A program made the position numbers and the translations under genes. This document shows positions 35,258-43,424 of a stretch of DNA of 64,000 nucleotides, piece after piece (the first letter of the stretch is position 1; the number at the start of each line of letters is the position of its first letter). The notes below the pieces were generated by a model. That model was given only the letters and a program-made list of their open reading frames with translations, searched no databases and was not told the DNA's origin. Origin of the DNA: Candidatus Sphingomonas colombiensis (lineage in GTDB: Bacteria; Pseudomonadota; Alphaproteobacteria; Sphingomonadales; Sphingomonadaceae); NCBI GenBank assembly GCA_029202845.1, contig CP119315.1:2635001-2699000 (forward strand). The letters are read 5' to 3'.

Positions 35258-36448
35258 TCAGGCTAAAGCCTGAGCGATACGCTCCGCCAGCCGATCCGCC
35301 ACACCGTCCTTGGGCAACCGATCCCAGCTTTCCACGCCATCGGCGGTCACGATATGGATCGTATTGGCATCCCCGCCCATCACGTCCCCGGATACGTCAT
35401 TGGCGACGATCCAATCGGCACCCTTGCGCGCGCGCTTGGCGATCGCGTGATCGAGCACATTCTCGGTCTCCGCCGCGAAGCCGATGACGAGGCGTGGACG
35501 ACGCGAGCTTTGCGCCAGCGTGGCGAGGATATCCGGGTTCTCCGCCAGGCGCAGTGTGGGCGTGCCGCCGCCGGCCTTCTTGATCTTCTGCCCCGCGACG
35601 TCCTCCGCGCGCCAATCTGCCACCGCCGCTACCATCACCGCCGCATCCGCGGGCAAAGCGCGATCGACCGCCACCGCCATCTCACGCGCCGTTTCCACGT
35701 CGATACGCTCCACGCCGCGCGGCGTGGGCAATGCGACGGGGCCGGCAATCAGCGTCACCCGCGCGCCTAGCCGCGCGAGCGCGCCGGCGATGGCGAAGCC
35801 CTGTTTCCCCGAACTGCGGTTGGCGATGTAGCGCACCGGATCGATCGGCTCATGCGTCGGCCCGGCGGTAACCAGGATATGGTGCCCGGCGAGGATCGCA
35901 TTTAGCGGGGATGGCGGCGCAAGCTGAGCTTCGATCGCGTCGACGATCGCTGCCGGCTCTGGCAGGCGGCCGGGGCCGAATTCGCCACACGCCATCGCGC
36001 CTTCGTCGGGCGTCATCACCGTAACGCCGTCCGCGCGAAGCTGGGCGACGTTGCGGCGGGTTGCTGCATGCTGCCACATGCGCACGTTCATCGCAGGGGC
36101 GACGAGCACCCGCTTGTCGGTTGCGAGCAACAACGTGGTGGCGAGATCGTCTGCGATGCCCGCCGCCATCCGCGCGAGCAGATCGGCGGTGGCGGGCGCG
36201 ACGACCACGAGATCGGCCTCGCGACTGAGCTGGATGTGACCCATCTCCGCCTCGTCTTTGAGATCCCACAGCGTCGTATAGACCTTGTCCTCGGACAAGG
36301 CCGCCAGCGTCATCGGGGTGACGAAATGGCTGCCGCCTTCGGTCAGCACACAGCGGACGCCGTGGCCGGCCTTGCGCAACAGGCGGACAAGCTCACACGC
36401 CTTGTAGGCAGCGATGCCGCCGCCGACGATCAGCAGGATGCGCTTCAT
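35258..36448 (-). CDS. coaBC: Bifunctional phosphopantothenoylcysteine decarboxylase / phosphopantothenate-cysteine ligase
   Basis: Two steps of coenzyme A synthesis. 396 residues. The N-terminal flavoprotein half (CoaC, 1-180) begins ILLIVGGGIAAYKACELVRL and has the active-site PAMNVRMWQHAATRRN. The C-terminal CoaB half (about 185-396) has VTAGPTHEPIDPVRYIANRS followed by SGKQG, and GFAAETENVL. An ATG at 36451 just before is equally possible. It lies in the ubiE operon, eight bases after the unknown membrane protein. Confidence 0.97.
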   Translation of the reverse strand: MKRILLIVGGGIAAYKACELVRLLRKAGHGVRCVLTEGGSHFVTPMTLAALSEDKVYTTLWDLKDEAEMGHIQLSREADLVVVAPATADLLARMAAGIADDLATTLLLATDKRVLVAPAMNVRMWQHAATRRNVAQLRADGVTVMTPDEGAMACGEFGPGRLPEPAAIVDAIEAQLAPPSPLNAILAGHHILVTAGPTHEPIDPVRYIANRSSGKQGFAIAGALARLGARVTLIAGPVALPTPRGVERIDVETAREMAVAVDRALPADAAVMVAAVADWRAEDVAGQKIKKAGGGTPTLRLAENPDILATLAQSSRRPRLVIGFAAETENVLDHAIAKRARKGADWIVANDVSGDVMGGDANTIHIVTADGVESWDRLPKDGVADRLAERIAQALA

Positions 36449-36458
36449 CATATCACCC

Positions 36459-37580
36459 CTATCGAACCACTCTCGTCACCGTGATGCGCCGCGTTTCCAG
36501 CGAACGTGCGAACAGGTCTCGCAGCCCATCGGGCACGAAGGCCAGGCCGGGAAGGATCAGCGGCGCGACCAATAGCCCCCAATAGAAGGTGTCTTCACGC
36601 CCGAAACAACCGATCAGCACCGCATAACCTGTTAGCGTCACGATAACGCGCAGCGCAAAAGGATCGCGGCAGGCGGACCAGCCGAACAGCGCCAGTGCGA
36701 CCAGCGGCGCGGCGATCGCGAGCGGCGAGAGGCTGAGCGCGGTCGCCAGTGCCATCGTCTTCACGAAGAAGCCAAAGCCGAGCATGCCCGCCCAGCCGGG
36801 CGAGGTCGGATCGAATGGGCGCACCACCGCCGAAACCGCCTGCGCATGAAAAGCCACCACCACCGCTAGAACCAGTGTGGCGACAAACCAGCCAAGCGCC
36901 TCGCGCCGTTCCCCCTCCAGCAGCGCGAGCAGGAACATCATCCCGACATAGAGCGCTGCGGTTTCGCGGATCAGCGTCGCGGCCAGCGCGATCGCGACGG
37001 ATTCGATCCAGCGTCCCGGCCGTCGCGCGGCGAGACTGAGCGCGATCAGCAACCCGGCCCAAACTTCGTGAAAAACGGCGAGATCGGCTTGCACGAACGC
37101 GGCCATGCTCCCGGCCAGCAGAATCGTCGCGATTATTCGGGGCGGTAGTCGGGTGAAGACGCCACGCAGCCGGACATACCAGACGGCGACGACCGCAGCG
37201 GCAAGGGCGTAGAGCAGCAGCACGACGAGTCGGGGGGGCAAATGCGCCTCCACCACTGCCAGCGTCGGCAGGCGGAAAGTGAAGAAGGGGCGCAACGGGT
37301 AATTGCCGACGCGCAGCGCCTGCGCGGTTACAAGATAATAGTCGCCGCCATGTCGCACCGCGTCGATGATCGATTCATAAAGCAACACATCGGCGCGATC
37401 GTTGCTGCTCGGCGCGGCACGATCCACGAGGGGCGGCCCTGCGGACGAGAGCGCGGTGAGCGACAGGGCGATGAGCAGGCCTAACAGCGCCAGCGCGAAC
37501 CATGCGCGACGCTGCGGCCAGCCGGCGAATCGCGATCCGCGCGCAAGCCACAGCGGCGAGCGCGTGCGGCCGGTGGCCAT
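36459..37580 (-). CDS. Polytopic membrane protein, unknown
   Basis: Integral membrane protein of 373 residues with about eight to nine hydrophobic helices, for example WFALALLGLLIALSLTALSS, LVVLLLYALAAAVVAVWYVR, IIATILLAGSMAAFVQADLA and LGWFVATLVLAVVVAFHAQA. An extracytoplasmic loop after the first helix and the charged pair ETAALYVGMMF recall GT-C-like or DUF2029-like glycosyltransferase folds, but no diagnostic motif was seen. Its ATG shares one base with the ubiB stop (TGATG), so it is coupled to ubiB and followed closely by coaBC. Confidence 0.8.
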   Translation of the reverse strand: MATGRTRSPLWLARGSRFAGWPQRRAWFALALLGLLIALSLTALSSAGPPLVDRAAPSSNDRADVLLYESIIDAVRHGGDYYLVTAQALRVGNYPLRPFFTFRLPTLAVVEAHLPPRLVVLLLYALAAAVVAVWYVRLRGVFTRLPPRIIATILLAGSMAAFVQADLAVFHEVWAGLLIALSLAARRPGRWIESVAIALAATLIRETAALYVGMMFLLALLEGERREALGWFVATLVLAVVVAFHAQAVSAVVRPFDPTSPGWAGMLGFGFFVKTMALATALSLSPLAIAAPLVALALFGWSACRDPFALRVIVTLTGYAVLIGCFGREDTFYWGLLVAPLILPGLAFVPDGLRDLFARSLETRRITVTRVVR

Positions 37581-39118
37581 CACCAGTGGAGCGCCGCCAG
37601 CGCAGCACCCGCGCCGGCGATCGCCGCCAGCCCGGCGACCACCGCATAGCGCCAGCCGCCGCCGATGCGCACCACTTCGATCTCGCGCAGCGGCGGGGCG
37701 GGGGGCGCGCCGCCGGGGGCGGGAAAGCGTTCCTCGATCCGGCGAACCAGTTCGGGCAGGCGGGCGAGGGTGCGGAAATCGGTGATCAGTCGATCGGCGA
37801 CCGCCGCTTCGGGGCCCAACTCGGTGCGGATCCATTCCTCAACTACCGGGCCGGCGGTGTCCCACATGTTGATATCGGGATCGAGGCTGGTGGCCACGCC
37901 CTCCACCATCACCATCGTCTTCTGAAGCAGCAGCAGATGCGGCTGCGTGGCCATGTCGAAATCGCGGGTGATCGAGAACAGCCCGTCGAGCATCATCCCG
38001 ATCGACATTTCCTTGACCGGCAGCCCGCGCATCGGCTCGCCCACCGCTCGAAGCGCGGTGGCGAATTCCGCGACGTTGTGATGCGAGGGGACGTAGCCGG
38101 CCTCGAAATGGATTTCCGCGACGCGGCGATAATTGCCGGTGATCAGCCCATAGAGGATTTCCGCCAGCCACATCCGCGCGCGGCGATCGATCCGGCCCAT
38201 GATGCCGAAATCGATCGCGACGATGCGGTTGCCGGGGATCGCGAACAGATTCCCCTGATGCATGTCTGCGTGGAAGAAGCCCTCCGCGATCGCCTGCCGC
38301 AGAAAGGCGTGGACGAGCGTGCGGGCGAGCGCGGGAAGATCATAGCCCTGCTCGATCAACGCGGCGCGATCGGAAAGCTTGACGCCATCGATCCACTCGA
38401 TCGTCAGCACCTTGCCGGTAGTACGCTGCCAATCGACCTGGGGAACGATATAGTCCGGCTCGGCCGCCATCGCCTCGGCGAGTTCGGACGCGGATGCCGC
38501 CTCGCGCCGCAAATCCAGTTCCCGCGCGGTCCAGCGCTTGAACGTCTCGATCACGAGGCGGGGCTGGAGCCGGGCGAGTTCGCCGCCCATCGGCTCGACC
38601 TGCGCCGCCGCCCATTCATAGGTTTCGATCGCGCGGGCGAATTCCTGTTCCACGCCGGGGCGCAGCACCTTCACCGCCACATCGCGCCCGTCGGTCGTCA
38701 CCGCGCGATGGACCTGCGCGATCGAGGCGGCGCCGACCGGCACCTCGTCGAAGCTCGAGAAAAGCTGCTCGATCGGCCGGCCGAAGCTGGCGAGCAATTG
38801 CGGGCGGATTTCCGCGAAGGGAATCGGCGGCACCGCATCCTGCAATCGAAGCAGATCATGCGCGGCCGCCTCGCCGACCAGATCGGGGCGGGTGGCGAGC
38901 GTCTGGCCGAGCTTGATCGCGGCGGGGCCGATCGCCTGAAACGCATCGGCATAGTGCGGCACCGCCGGGGTGCGCGCGCCGAACCGGGCGACGCGCAGGA
39001 TACGGCGCAGGCGCGGCGGCGTATTGGAATCGCGCTCGATCCCGCGCAGCGCACCGTGCCGCGCCAGGATGCGGCCCCATTTGAGGAGGCGCCAGCTATG
39101 GACGAGGGCGGAGGTCAA
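37580..39118 (-). CDS. ubiB: UbiB-family kinase-like ubiquinone biosynthesis protein
   Basis: Atypical protein-kinase-like ATPase needed for ubiquinone synthesis. 512 residues. The KxGQ signature is IKLGQTLATRPDL, the nucleotide Lys is in VAVKVLRPG, the catalytic loop is HADMHQGNLFAIPG and the metal motif IAIDFGIMG. Two C-terminal hydrophobic segments (YAVVAGLAAIAGAGAALAAL) anchor it. Its start overlaps the ubiE stop as ATGA; it continues into the membrane-protein gene. Confidence 0.96.
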   Translation of the reverse strand: MTSALVHSWRLLKWGRILARHGALRGIERDSNTPPRLRRILRVARFGARTPAVPHYADAFQAIGPAAIKLGQTLATRPDLVGEAAAHDLLRLQDAVPPIPFAEIRPQLLASFGRPIEQLFSSFDEVPVGAASIAQVHRAVTTDGRDVAVKVLRPGVEQEFARAIETYEWAAAQVEPMGGELARLQPRLVIETFKRWTARELDLRREAASASELAEAMAAEPDYIVPQVDWQRTTGKVLTIEWIDGVKLSDRAALIEQGYDLPALARTLVHAFLRQAIAEGFFHADMHQGNLFAIPGNRIVAIDFGIMGRIDRRARMWLAEILYGLITGNYRRVAEIHFEAGYVPSHHNVAEFATALRAVGEPMRGLPVKEMSIGMMLDGLFSITRDFDMATQPHLLLLQKTMVMVEGVATSLDPDINMWDTAGPVVEEWIRTELGPEAAVADRLITDFRTLARLPELVRRIEERFPAPGGAPPAPPLREIEVVRIGGGWRYAVVAGLAAIAGAGAALAALHW

Positions 39119-39846
39119 ATCTTCCAGCCGCTGTGGATCGCCACCAGCCCGCCGAGCAGGGGTTCGACCTTCGTCTGGGTGAAGCCGGCGTCGCGGATCA
39201 TCGCCTCGAACGTCGGCATATCCGGGAATCGGCGGATCGATTCGATCAGGTAACGATAACTCTCGCGGTCATGCGCCAGCAACTCGCCGAGGCGCGGCAC
39301 CAGATGATGCGAATAGCTGTCGTAGATTTCCTTGAACCCCGGCCATTGCGTGGTCGAAAATTCGAGGCAGAAGAAGCGTCCGCCACGTCGCAGCACGCGA
39401 TGCGCCTCACGCAGCGCCGCCGGAATATCGGTGACGTTACGGATGCCGAAGGCGATGGTGTAGGCGTCGAAGAAACGATCCGGGAAGGTGAGCGTCTCGG
39501 CGTTCGCCTCGGTCCAGACGAGGCCGTCGATGCCACGCTCCTGCGCGCGCTTCATGCCGACTTCCAGCATCGCCGGGTTGATATCGGCCACCGTCACGCT
39601 CGCGCCGGAACGCTCCAGCCGGAATGCGATATCGCCAGTGCCACCGGCCATGTCGAGAATCTGCTCGTCCGTGCGCGGCTTCACCCGCCGGACGAAGCGA
39701 TCCTTCCACAGCCGATGCATGCCAGCCGACATGGCATCGTTCATAATATCATAGCGGCTGGCGACGCTGGTGAAGACGCCGCCGACGCGGGCGGTCTTGT
39801 CCTCGCGTGCCACTTCCTCATAGCCGAAGGAGACGGTTTCGCTCAT
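39115..39846 (-). CDS. ubiE: Ubiquinone/menaquinone C-methyltransferase
   Basis: SAM-dependent C-methylation in quinone biosynthesis. 243 residues. VFTSVASRYDIMNDAMSAGM is the UbiE motif 1, LDMAGGTGDIAFRL is the SAM loop, AFGIRNVTDIPAALREAHRV and FFCLEFSTTQWPGFKEIYDS are diagnostic, and the C-terminus is GGLVAIHSGWKI. First gene of the ubiE-ubiB-X-coaBC-dut-Y-thiF operon, divergent from mutM with 50 bases between. Confidence 0.97.
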   Translation of the reverse strand: MSETVSFGYEEVAREDKTARVGGVFTSVASRYDIMNDAMSAGMHRLWKDRFVRRVKPRTDEQILDMAGGTGDIAFRLERSGASVTVADINPAMLEVGMKRAQERGIDGLVWTEANAETLTFPDRFFDAYTIAFGIRNVTDIPAALREAHRVLRRGGRFFCLEFSTTQWPGFKEIYDSYSHHLVPRLGELLAHDRESYRYLIESIRRFPDMPTFEAMIRDAGFTQTKVEPLLGGLVAIHSGWKI

Positions 39847-39896
39847 GGAATGCAGCCCTAGCGGGGGCAGTGGCCTCGGGCTAGGGGGAGAGCGCA

Positions 39897-40712
39897 ATGC
39901 CAGAGCTTCCCGAGGTAGAAACTACCGTGCGCGGCCTCGCGCCGGTGCTGGAAGGCGCGATGATCGCGTCGATCGAGACGCGGCGCGCCGATTTGCGTCG
40001 CCCGTTCCCGGAAGATCTGCGCCAGCGCATGACCGGCGCGCGCGTCATCGCGCTCGGGCGGCGCGCCAAATACGGGCTGATCGACACCGATCGTGGCGAT
40101 ACGCTGATCTTCCACCTTGGCATGTCAGGCAAATGGCGCGTCGATCCCGGCGAGCTGCTGTTGCACGATCATCTGTTGATCGCGACGGATAGCGGGCGGC
40201 GCATCGCGCTCAATGATCCGCGCCGATTCGGCTCGGTCGATCTGTGGCGTAGCGAGGCGCTCGCCGCCTTTCCGGCCTTTGCCGCGCTTGGCCCGGAGCC
40301 GCTGGGGCCTGAGCTGACCGGTGCCTATCTCTATCGCGTGCTCGCGGGGCGGCGCGCGTCGATCAAGTTGATGCTGCTCGATCAGCGAATCGTCGCGGGG
40401 CTGGGCAATATCTATGTCTGCGAGGCGCTGCATCTCGCGCATATCTCGCCGACGCTGGCGGCGGGGGATTTGTCGCGCGTGAAGCTCAACCGGCTGGTGG
40501 AGGCGATTCGCGCCGTGCTGCTCTCCGCGATCGAGGCAGGCGGATCGAGCCTGCGCGATTATGCGCAGCCCGATGGCGAGCTGGGCTATTTCTCCAAGCA
40601 GTTCGCGGTTTACGGCCGAAAGGGGCTGGCGTGCGCTTGCGGGGGCGTGGTGGAGCGATATGCGGAAGGCGGGCGCTCCACCTTCTGGTGCCCGGTATGC
40701 CAGCGTGGTTGA
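39897..40712 (+). CDS. mutM: Formamidopyrimidine-DNA glycosylase
   Basis: Base-excision repair bifunctional glycosylase/lyase for 8-oxoguanine. 271 residues. N-terminal catalytic MPELPEVE, Lys in GRRAKYGLI, HLGMSGKW and NDPRRFGSV follow; helix-two-turn-helix LGNIYVCEALHLAHISP. The C-terminal zinc finger reads CAC at 40630-40660 region and CPVCQ, so its first Cys pair is spaced C-x-C instead of the usual C-x2-C. The rest is normal. Followed by rpsT, 90 bases downstream. Confidence 0.96.
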   Translation: MPELPEVETTVRGLAPVLEGAMIASIETRRADLRRPFPEDLRQRMTGARVIALGRRAKYGLIDTDRGDTLIFHLGMSGKWRVDPGELLLHDHLLIATDSGRRIALNDPRRFGSVDLWRSEALAAFPAFAALGPEPLGPELTGAYLYRVLAGRRASIKLMLLDQRIVAGLGNIYVCEALHLAHISPTLAAGDLSRVKLNRLVEAIRAVLLSAIEAGGSSLRDYAQPDGELGYFSKQFAVYGRKGLACACGGVVERYAEGGRSTFWCPVCQRG

Positions 40713-40802
40713 CCGGGACGGCACTGCGCGCTAATGGGCCCGCTTCCAGGGCGAAGGGAAATCCGGCGCCCTTTTTTCATCGACTAGATTTCGAGGACGT
40801 CA

Positions 40803-41066
40803 ATGGCGAACACGCCGCAAGCGAAGAAGCGCATCCGTCGCAACCAGCGCCGGGCCGAAGTCAACGGTAACCGCGTGGGCCGTATCCGCACCTTCGTGAA
40901 GCGCGTCGAAGCCGCGCTCGCCGCTGGCGACAAGGCAACCGCCGTTGTCGCGCTGGCCGAAGCGCAGCCGGAAATGGCGCGTGGCGTTGCCCGTGGCGTT
41001 CTCCATCGCAATACCGCCAGCCGCAAGTTCTCGCGTCTGACTAAGCGGGTCGCCGCGCTGGCTTAA
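40803..41066 (+). CDS. rpsT: 30S ribosomal protein S20
   Basis: Primary 16S rRNA-binding protein, 87 residues. MANTPQAKKRIRRNQRRAEV is the canonical start; GVLHRNTASRKFSRLTKRVA is the conserved C-terminal helix. The GAGGACGTC region before the ATG carries the ribosome site. It is followed by a strong terminator and, after 350 bases, dnaA, a placement common in alphaproteobacteria. Confidence 0.97.
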   Translation: MANTPQAKKRIRRNQRRAEVNGNRVGRIRTFVKRVEAALAAGDKATAVVALAEAQPEMARGVARGVLHRNTASRKFSRLTKRVAALA

Positions 41067-41085
41067 CCGCCGCTCGGTGATTTCA

Positions 41086-41125
41086 GACAAAAAGCCCGCC
41101 GGGGTTTCTCGGCGGGCTTTTTGTC
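41086..41125 (+). terminator. rpsT terminator
   Basis: Perfect 15-bp inverted repeat (41086-41100 GACAAAAAGCCCGCC with 41111-41125 GGCGGGCTTTTTGTC), 10-base loop; the A-run and T-run make it potentially bidirectional. Confidence 0.93.
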
Positions 41126-41472
41126 GTCTTCTGAAACTGTAACCAAAGAGTCATGGATTTCCCGCGATTCGCGTAGTGGCCGATTCGGCTACGTTATGAA
41201 TATTCCTTATATTACAGTTGATTGTGAGATTTTTGACGGATTTGCGTGCTCCGCCACGAGTCAACCGTGTTTATTTCGGGATTGTGTCAGGTCGCGGTCT
41301 TGATCGACTCACCCGCTTGTTCCTAAACCTTGCTCCGTCGCGATGACGGTCGTCTCGCGCCCAATGTGACAGCGTTGTATTCCGACCGTGGTGGGGACCA
41401 CTTCGGGGGACTTTTTGTAACGGTTCGGTAAACGGCTGCGACCCCCTCGTCGCGGCCTCAGGAGACTTGTGC
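41126..41472 (+). promoter_or_regulatory. dnaA upstream region with GANTC cluster
   Basis: About 350 gene-free bases. Five GANTC sites (41148-41152, 41166-41170, 41182-41186, 41258-41262, 41306-41310) fall within 163 bases. The part from 41190 to 41245 is AT-rich against a GC-rich background. No consensus DnaA box (TTATCCACA type) and no TTAA-N7-TTAA CtrA site was found. It should contain the dnaA promoter; whether it is also oriC is open. Confidence 0.6.
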
Positions 41473-42879
41473 GTGGTATCCAATGGTCGATCTTCTGAGC
41501 AGGTGAGCGACGCGGCCCGTGCCTGGGCACGTGTGCGCACCAACCTGCGCGAATCGGCCGGGGCGCGCCTGTTCGAGCAATGGCTGAAGCCGATCGAGCT
41601 GGTTGAGACCGGGGATGCCGACGCGATCCGTCTGGCGCTGCCGTCCGCATTCATGACCAACTGGGTCCGCAATCACTATGCGGATCGCCTGCTGCACGAA
41701 TTCCGCGCGGTGCTGCCCGACGTGCGCACCGTGGCGATCGAAACGGCGCGCGCGATTGCCGCGCCCGAGGTGATCGCGCCGATCGCAGCGCCGGTGGAGC
41801 AGGCCCCCGCAGCGGCGTCCGCGCCAGCGCCCGCGCCGATCCCGGCGGCTGCCGATCGGCCGACGCTCGATCCGCGACTGACCTTCGATCGCTTCGTCGT
41901 CGATACGTCGAACAAAGTGGCGTTCAATGCCGCCCGCGTGCTCGCCGCGCCGGGGCCGGTGCGTTTCAGCCCATTGTTTCTCCATGCGGGCACGGGGCAG
42001 GGCAAGACCCACCTGATGCACGCCATCGCGCATGAATTCCTCGCCGCCCAGCCCGGCGCGCGCGTGATGTTCATGTCGGCCGAGCGCTTCATGTTCGAGT
42101 TCGTCTCGGCGCTGCGTGCTCGCGACACTTTCGCGTTCAAGGCGCGGCTGCGTGGCTGCGATCTGCTGCTGATCGACGACCTTCAGTTCATCGCCGGCAA
42201 GGATTCGACGCAGGAAGAATTCTTCCACACCGTCAACGAGATCATGGCGGCGGGCAAACGACTGGTGATTTCCGCCGATCGTTGCCCGCAGGCGCTCGAC
42301 GGGATCGAATCGCGCATCGTCGGCCGCATGGCGATCGGGCTGGTCGCGGACATCAAGGCGCCGTCGCTCGAACTGCGCCGCGCGATCCTCGATCGCAAGC
42401 TGGCCGATCTGCCGGACGCACGGGTGCCACGCGAAGTGCTGGACATGCTCGCCGGCCGTATCCGCAGCAACATTCGCGAACTGGAAGGCGCGCTCAACCG
42501 CGTCGTCGCCTATGCGCAGCTGACCGGGGACGCGATCGATCTCGATTTCGCGATCAGCGTGCTCGGCGACGTGCTGCGCGGCGGCCAGCGCCGCGTGACG
42601 ATCGATGAGATCCAGAAGGCGGTCTCGGTACATTTCGAGCTGAAGCCGATCGACCTGGTTTCCGCGCGCCGCGCACGCGCCGTTGCACGTCCACGCCAGA
42701 TCGCAATGTATCTGGCCAAGCGGCTCACCACGCGCTCATTGCCGGAGATCGGCCGGAAATTCGGTGGGCGCGATCACTCGACGGTGATCCATGCGGTTCG
42801 GCGGATCGAGGAATTGCGTGACAGCGACCACGATATCGATGGCGCCGTCCGCACCCTGATGCATCAGCTCGAAGGCTGA
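41473..42879 (+). CDS. dnaA: Chromosomal replication initiator DnaA
   Basis: Initiator ATPase, 468 residues. Domain I (1-90) starts VSNGRSSEQVSDAARAWARV and has FEQWLKPIEL. Domain II (about 91-140) is an Ala/Pro linker. Domain III AAA+ has LTFDRFVVDTSNKVAFNAAR, Walker A HAGTGQGKTHLMHA, Walker B LLLIDDLQFIAGK and sensor residues. Domain IV has the DnaA signature GGRDHSTVIHAVRRIEEL. The GTG at 41473 is chosen because AGGAG lies eight bases upstream; a TTG two codons earlier is too close to it. Confidence 0.97.
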   Translation: MVSNGRSSEQVSDAARAWARVRTNLRESAGARLFEQWLKPIELVETGDADAIRLALPSAFMTNWVRNHYADRLLHEFRAVLPDVRTVAIETARAIAAPEVIAPIAAPVEQAPAAASAPAPAPIPAAADRPTLDPRLTFDRFVVDTSNKVAFNAARVLAAPGPVRFSPLFLHAGTGQGKTHLMHAIAHEFLAAQPGARVMFMSAERFMFEFVSALRARDTFAFKARLRGCDLLLIDDLQFIAGKDSTQEEFFHTVNEIMAAGKRLVISADRCPQALDGIESRIVGRMAIGLVADIKAPSLELRRAILDRKLADLPDARVPREVLDMLAGRIRSNIRELEGALNRVVAYAQLTGDAIDLDFAISVLGDVLRGGQRRVTIDEIQKAVSVHFELKPIDLVSARRARAVARPRQIAMYLAKRLTTRSLPEIGRKFGGRDHSTVIHAVRRIEELRDSDHDIDGAVRTLMHQLEG

Positions 42880-42900
42880 CGCATCAGGCGGGCAGGGGGC

Positions 42901-43206
42901 TCAGGCCGCCTGCGACAGCGCCGGAGCCGGCGCGTTATTCTGTTCGGAAACGGGCGTGTAGGTCGTGGCGGCATTTGCCTCTGCGACTGGTGCGCGCTTG
43001 GGTTCGGGCGCGACCATCCGGCTGAGCAGCACGATCACACCCATCGCGACATAAGCGAAGGCGACGCCTTCGATGCTCCACACCAGCCCGATCGCCAACG
43101 CGACGCGCAGAATATTCGGGTGAAATCCGAAATCATCGCCGAGACGACGGCAGATCCCGAAAATCTCGGCTTTCTGGTTGGCGGGGGCGGCGTGATCGGC
43201 GGACAT
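42901..43206 (-). CDS. PspC-domain small membrane protein
   Basis: Protein of 101 residues. Residues about 14-62 (EIFGICRRLGDDFGFHPNIL, then a hydrophobic helix VWSIEGVAFAYVAMGVIVLL) fit the PspC domain pattern of a short GxC motif followed by a transmembrane helix. The C-terminal tail is Ala/Pro-rich and polar. The function in this group is unknown; PspC domains are linked to envelope stress. No psp operon is near. It converges on dnaA, with 21 bases between. Confidence 0.75.
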   Translation of the reverse strand: MSADHAAPANQKAEIFGICRRLGDDFGFHPNILRVALAIGLVWSIEGVAFAYVAMGVIVLLSRMVAPEPKRAPVAEANAATTYTPVSEQNNAPAPALSQAA

Positions 43207-43424
43207 TGATTGGCTCCGTTGGCTTGTGAAGCGATGCTCCACATCATGCCGGTTGCTAAGCAGGAGCCGTGCCAATCAAGTATATTGCTGAAATATATGT
43301 AAATTTCTTGGAGGCGCGTGGCGGAGACGATGGCGCCCGCGAAAATGTCGCCAATAGTTGGTGATTTTCGCCGTGGCCTGGGGTCGCCGCTCGATCCGCA
43401 AGGGGCCGAGCGGCGACGATCCAT

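Noticed and set aside
37502..39253. Long antisense open frame (583 codons) opposite ubiB
   Set aside because: Composition is the mirror of ubiB codon use, no domain, no ribosome site; ubiB itself has every family motif. High GC produces such frames.
41126..41472. Firm call of oriC upstream of dnaA
   Set aside because: No DnaA box consensus or CtrA site seen; only GANTC sites and an AT-rich patch. Left as a regulatory region.
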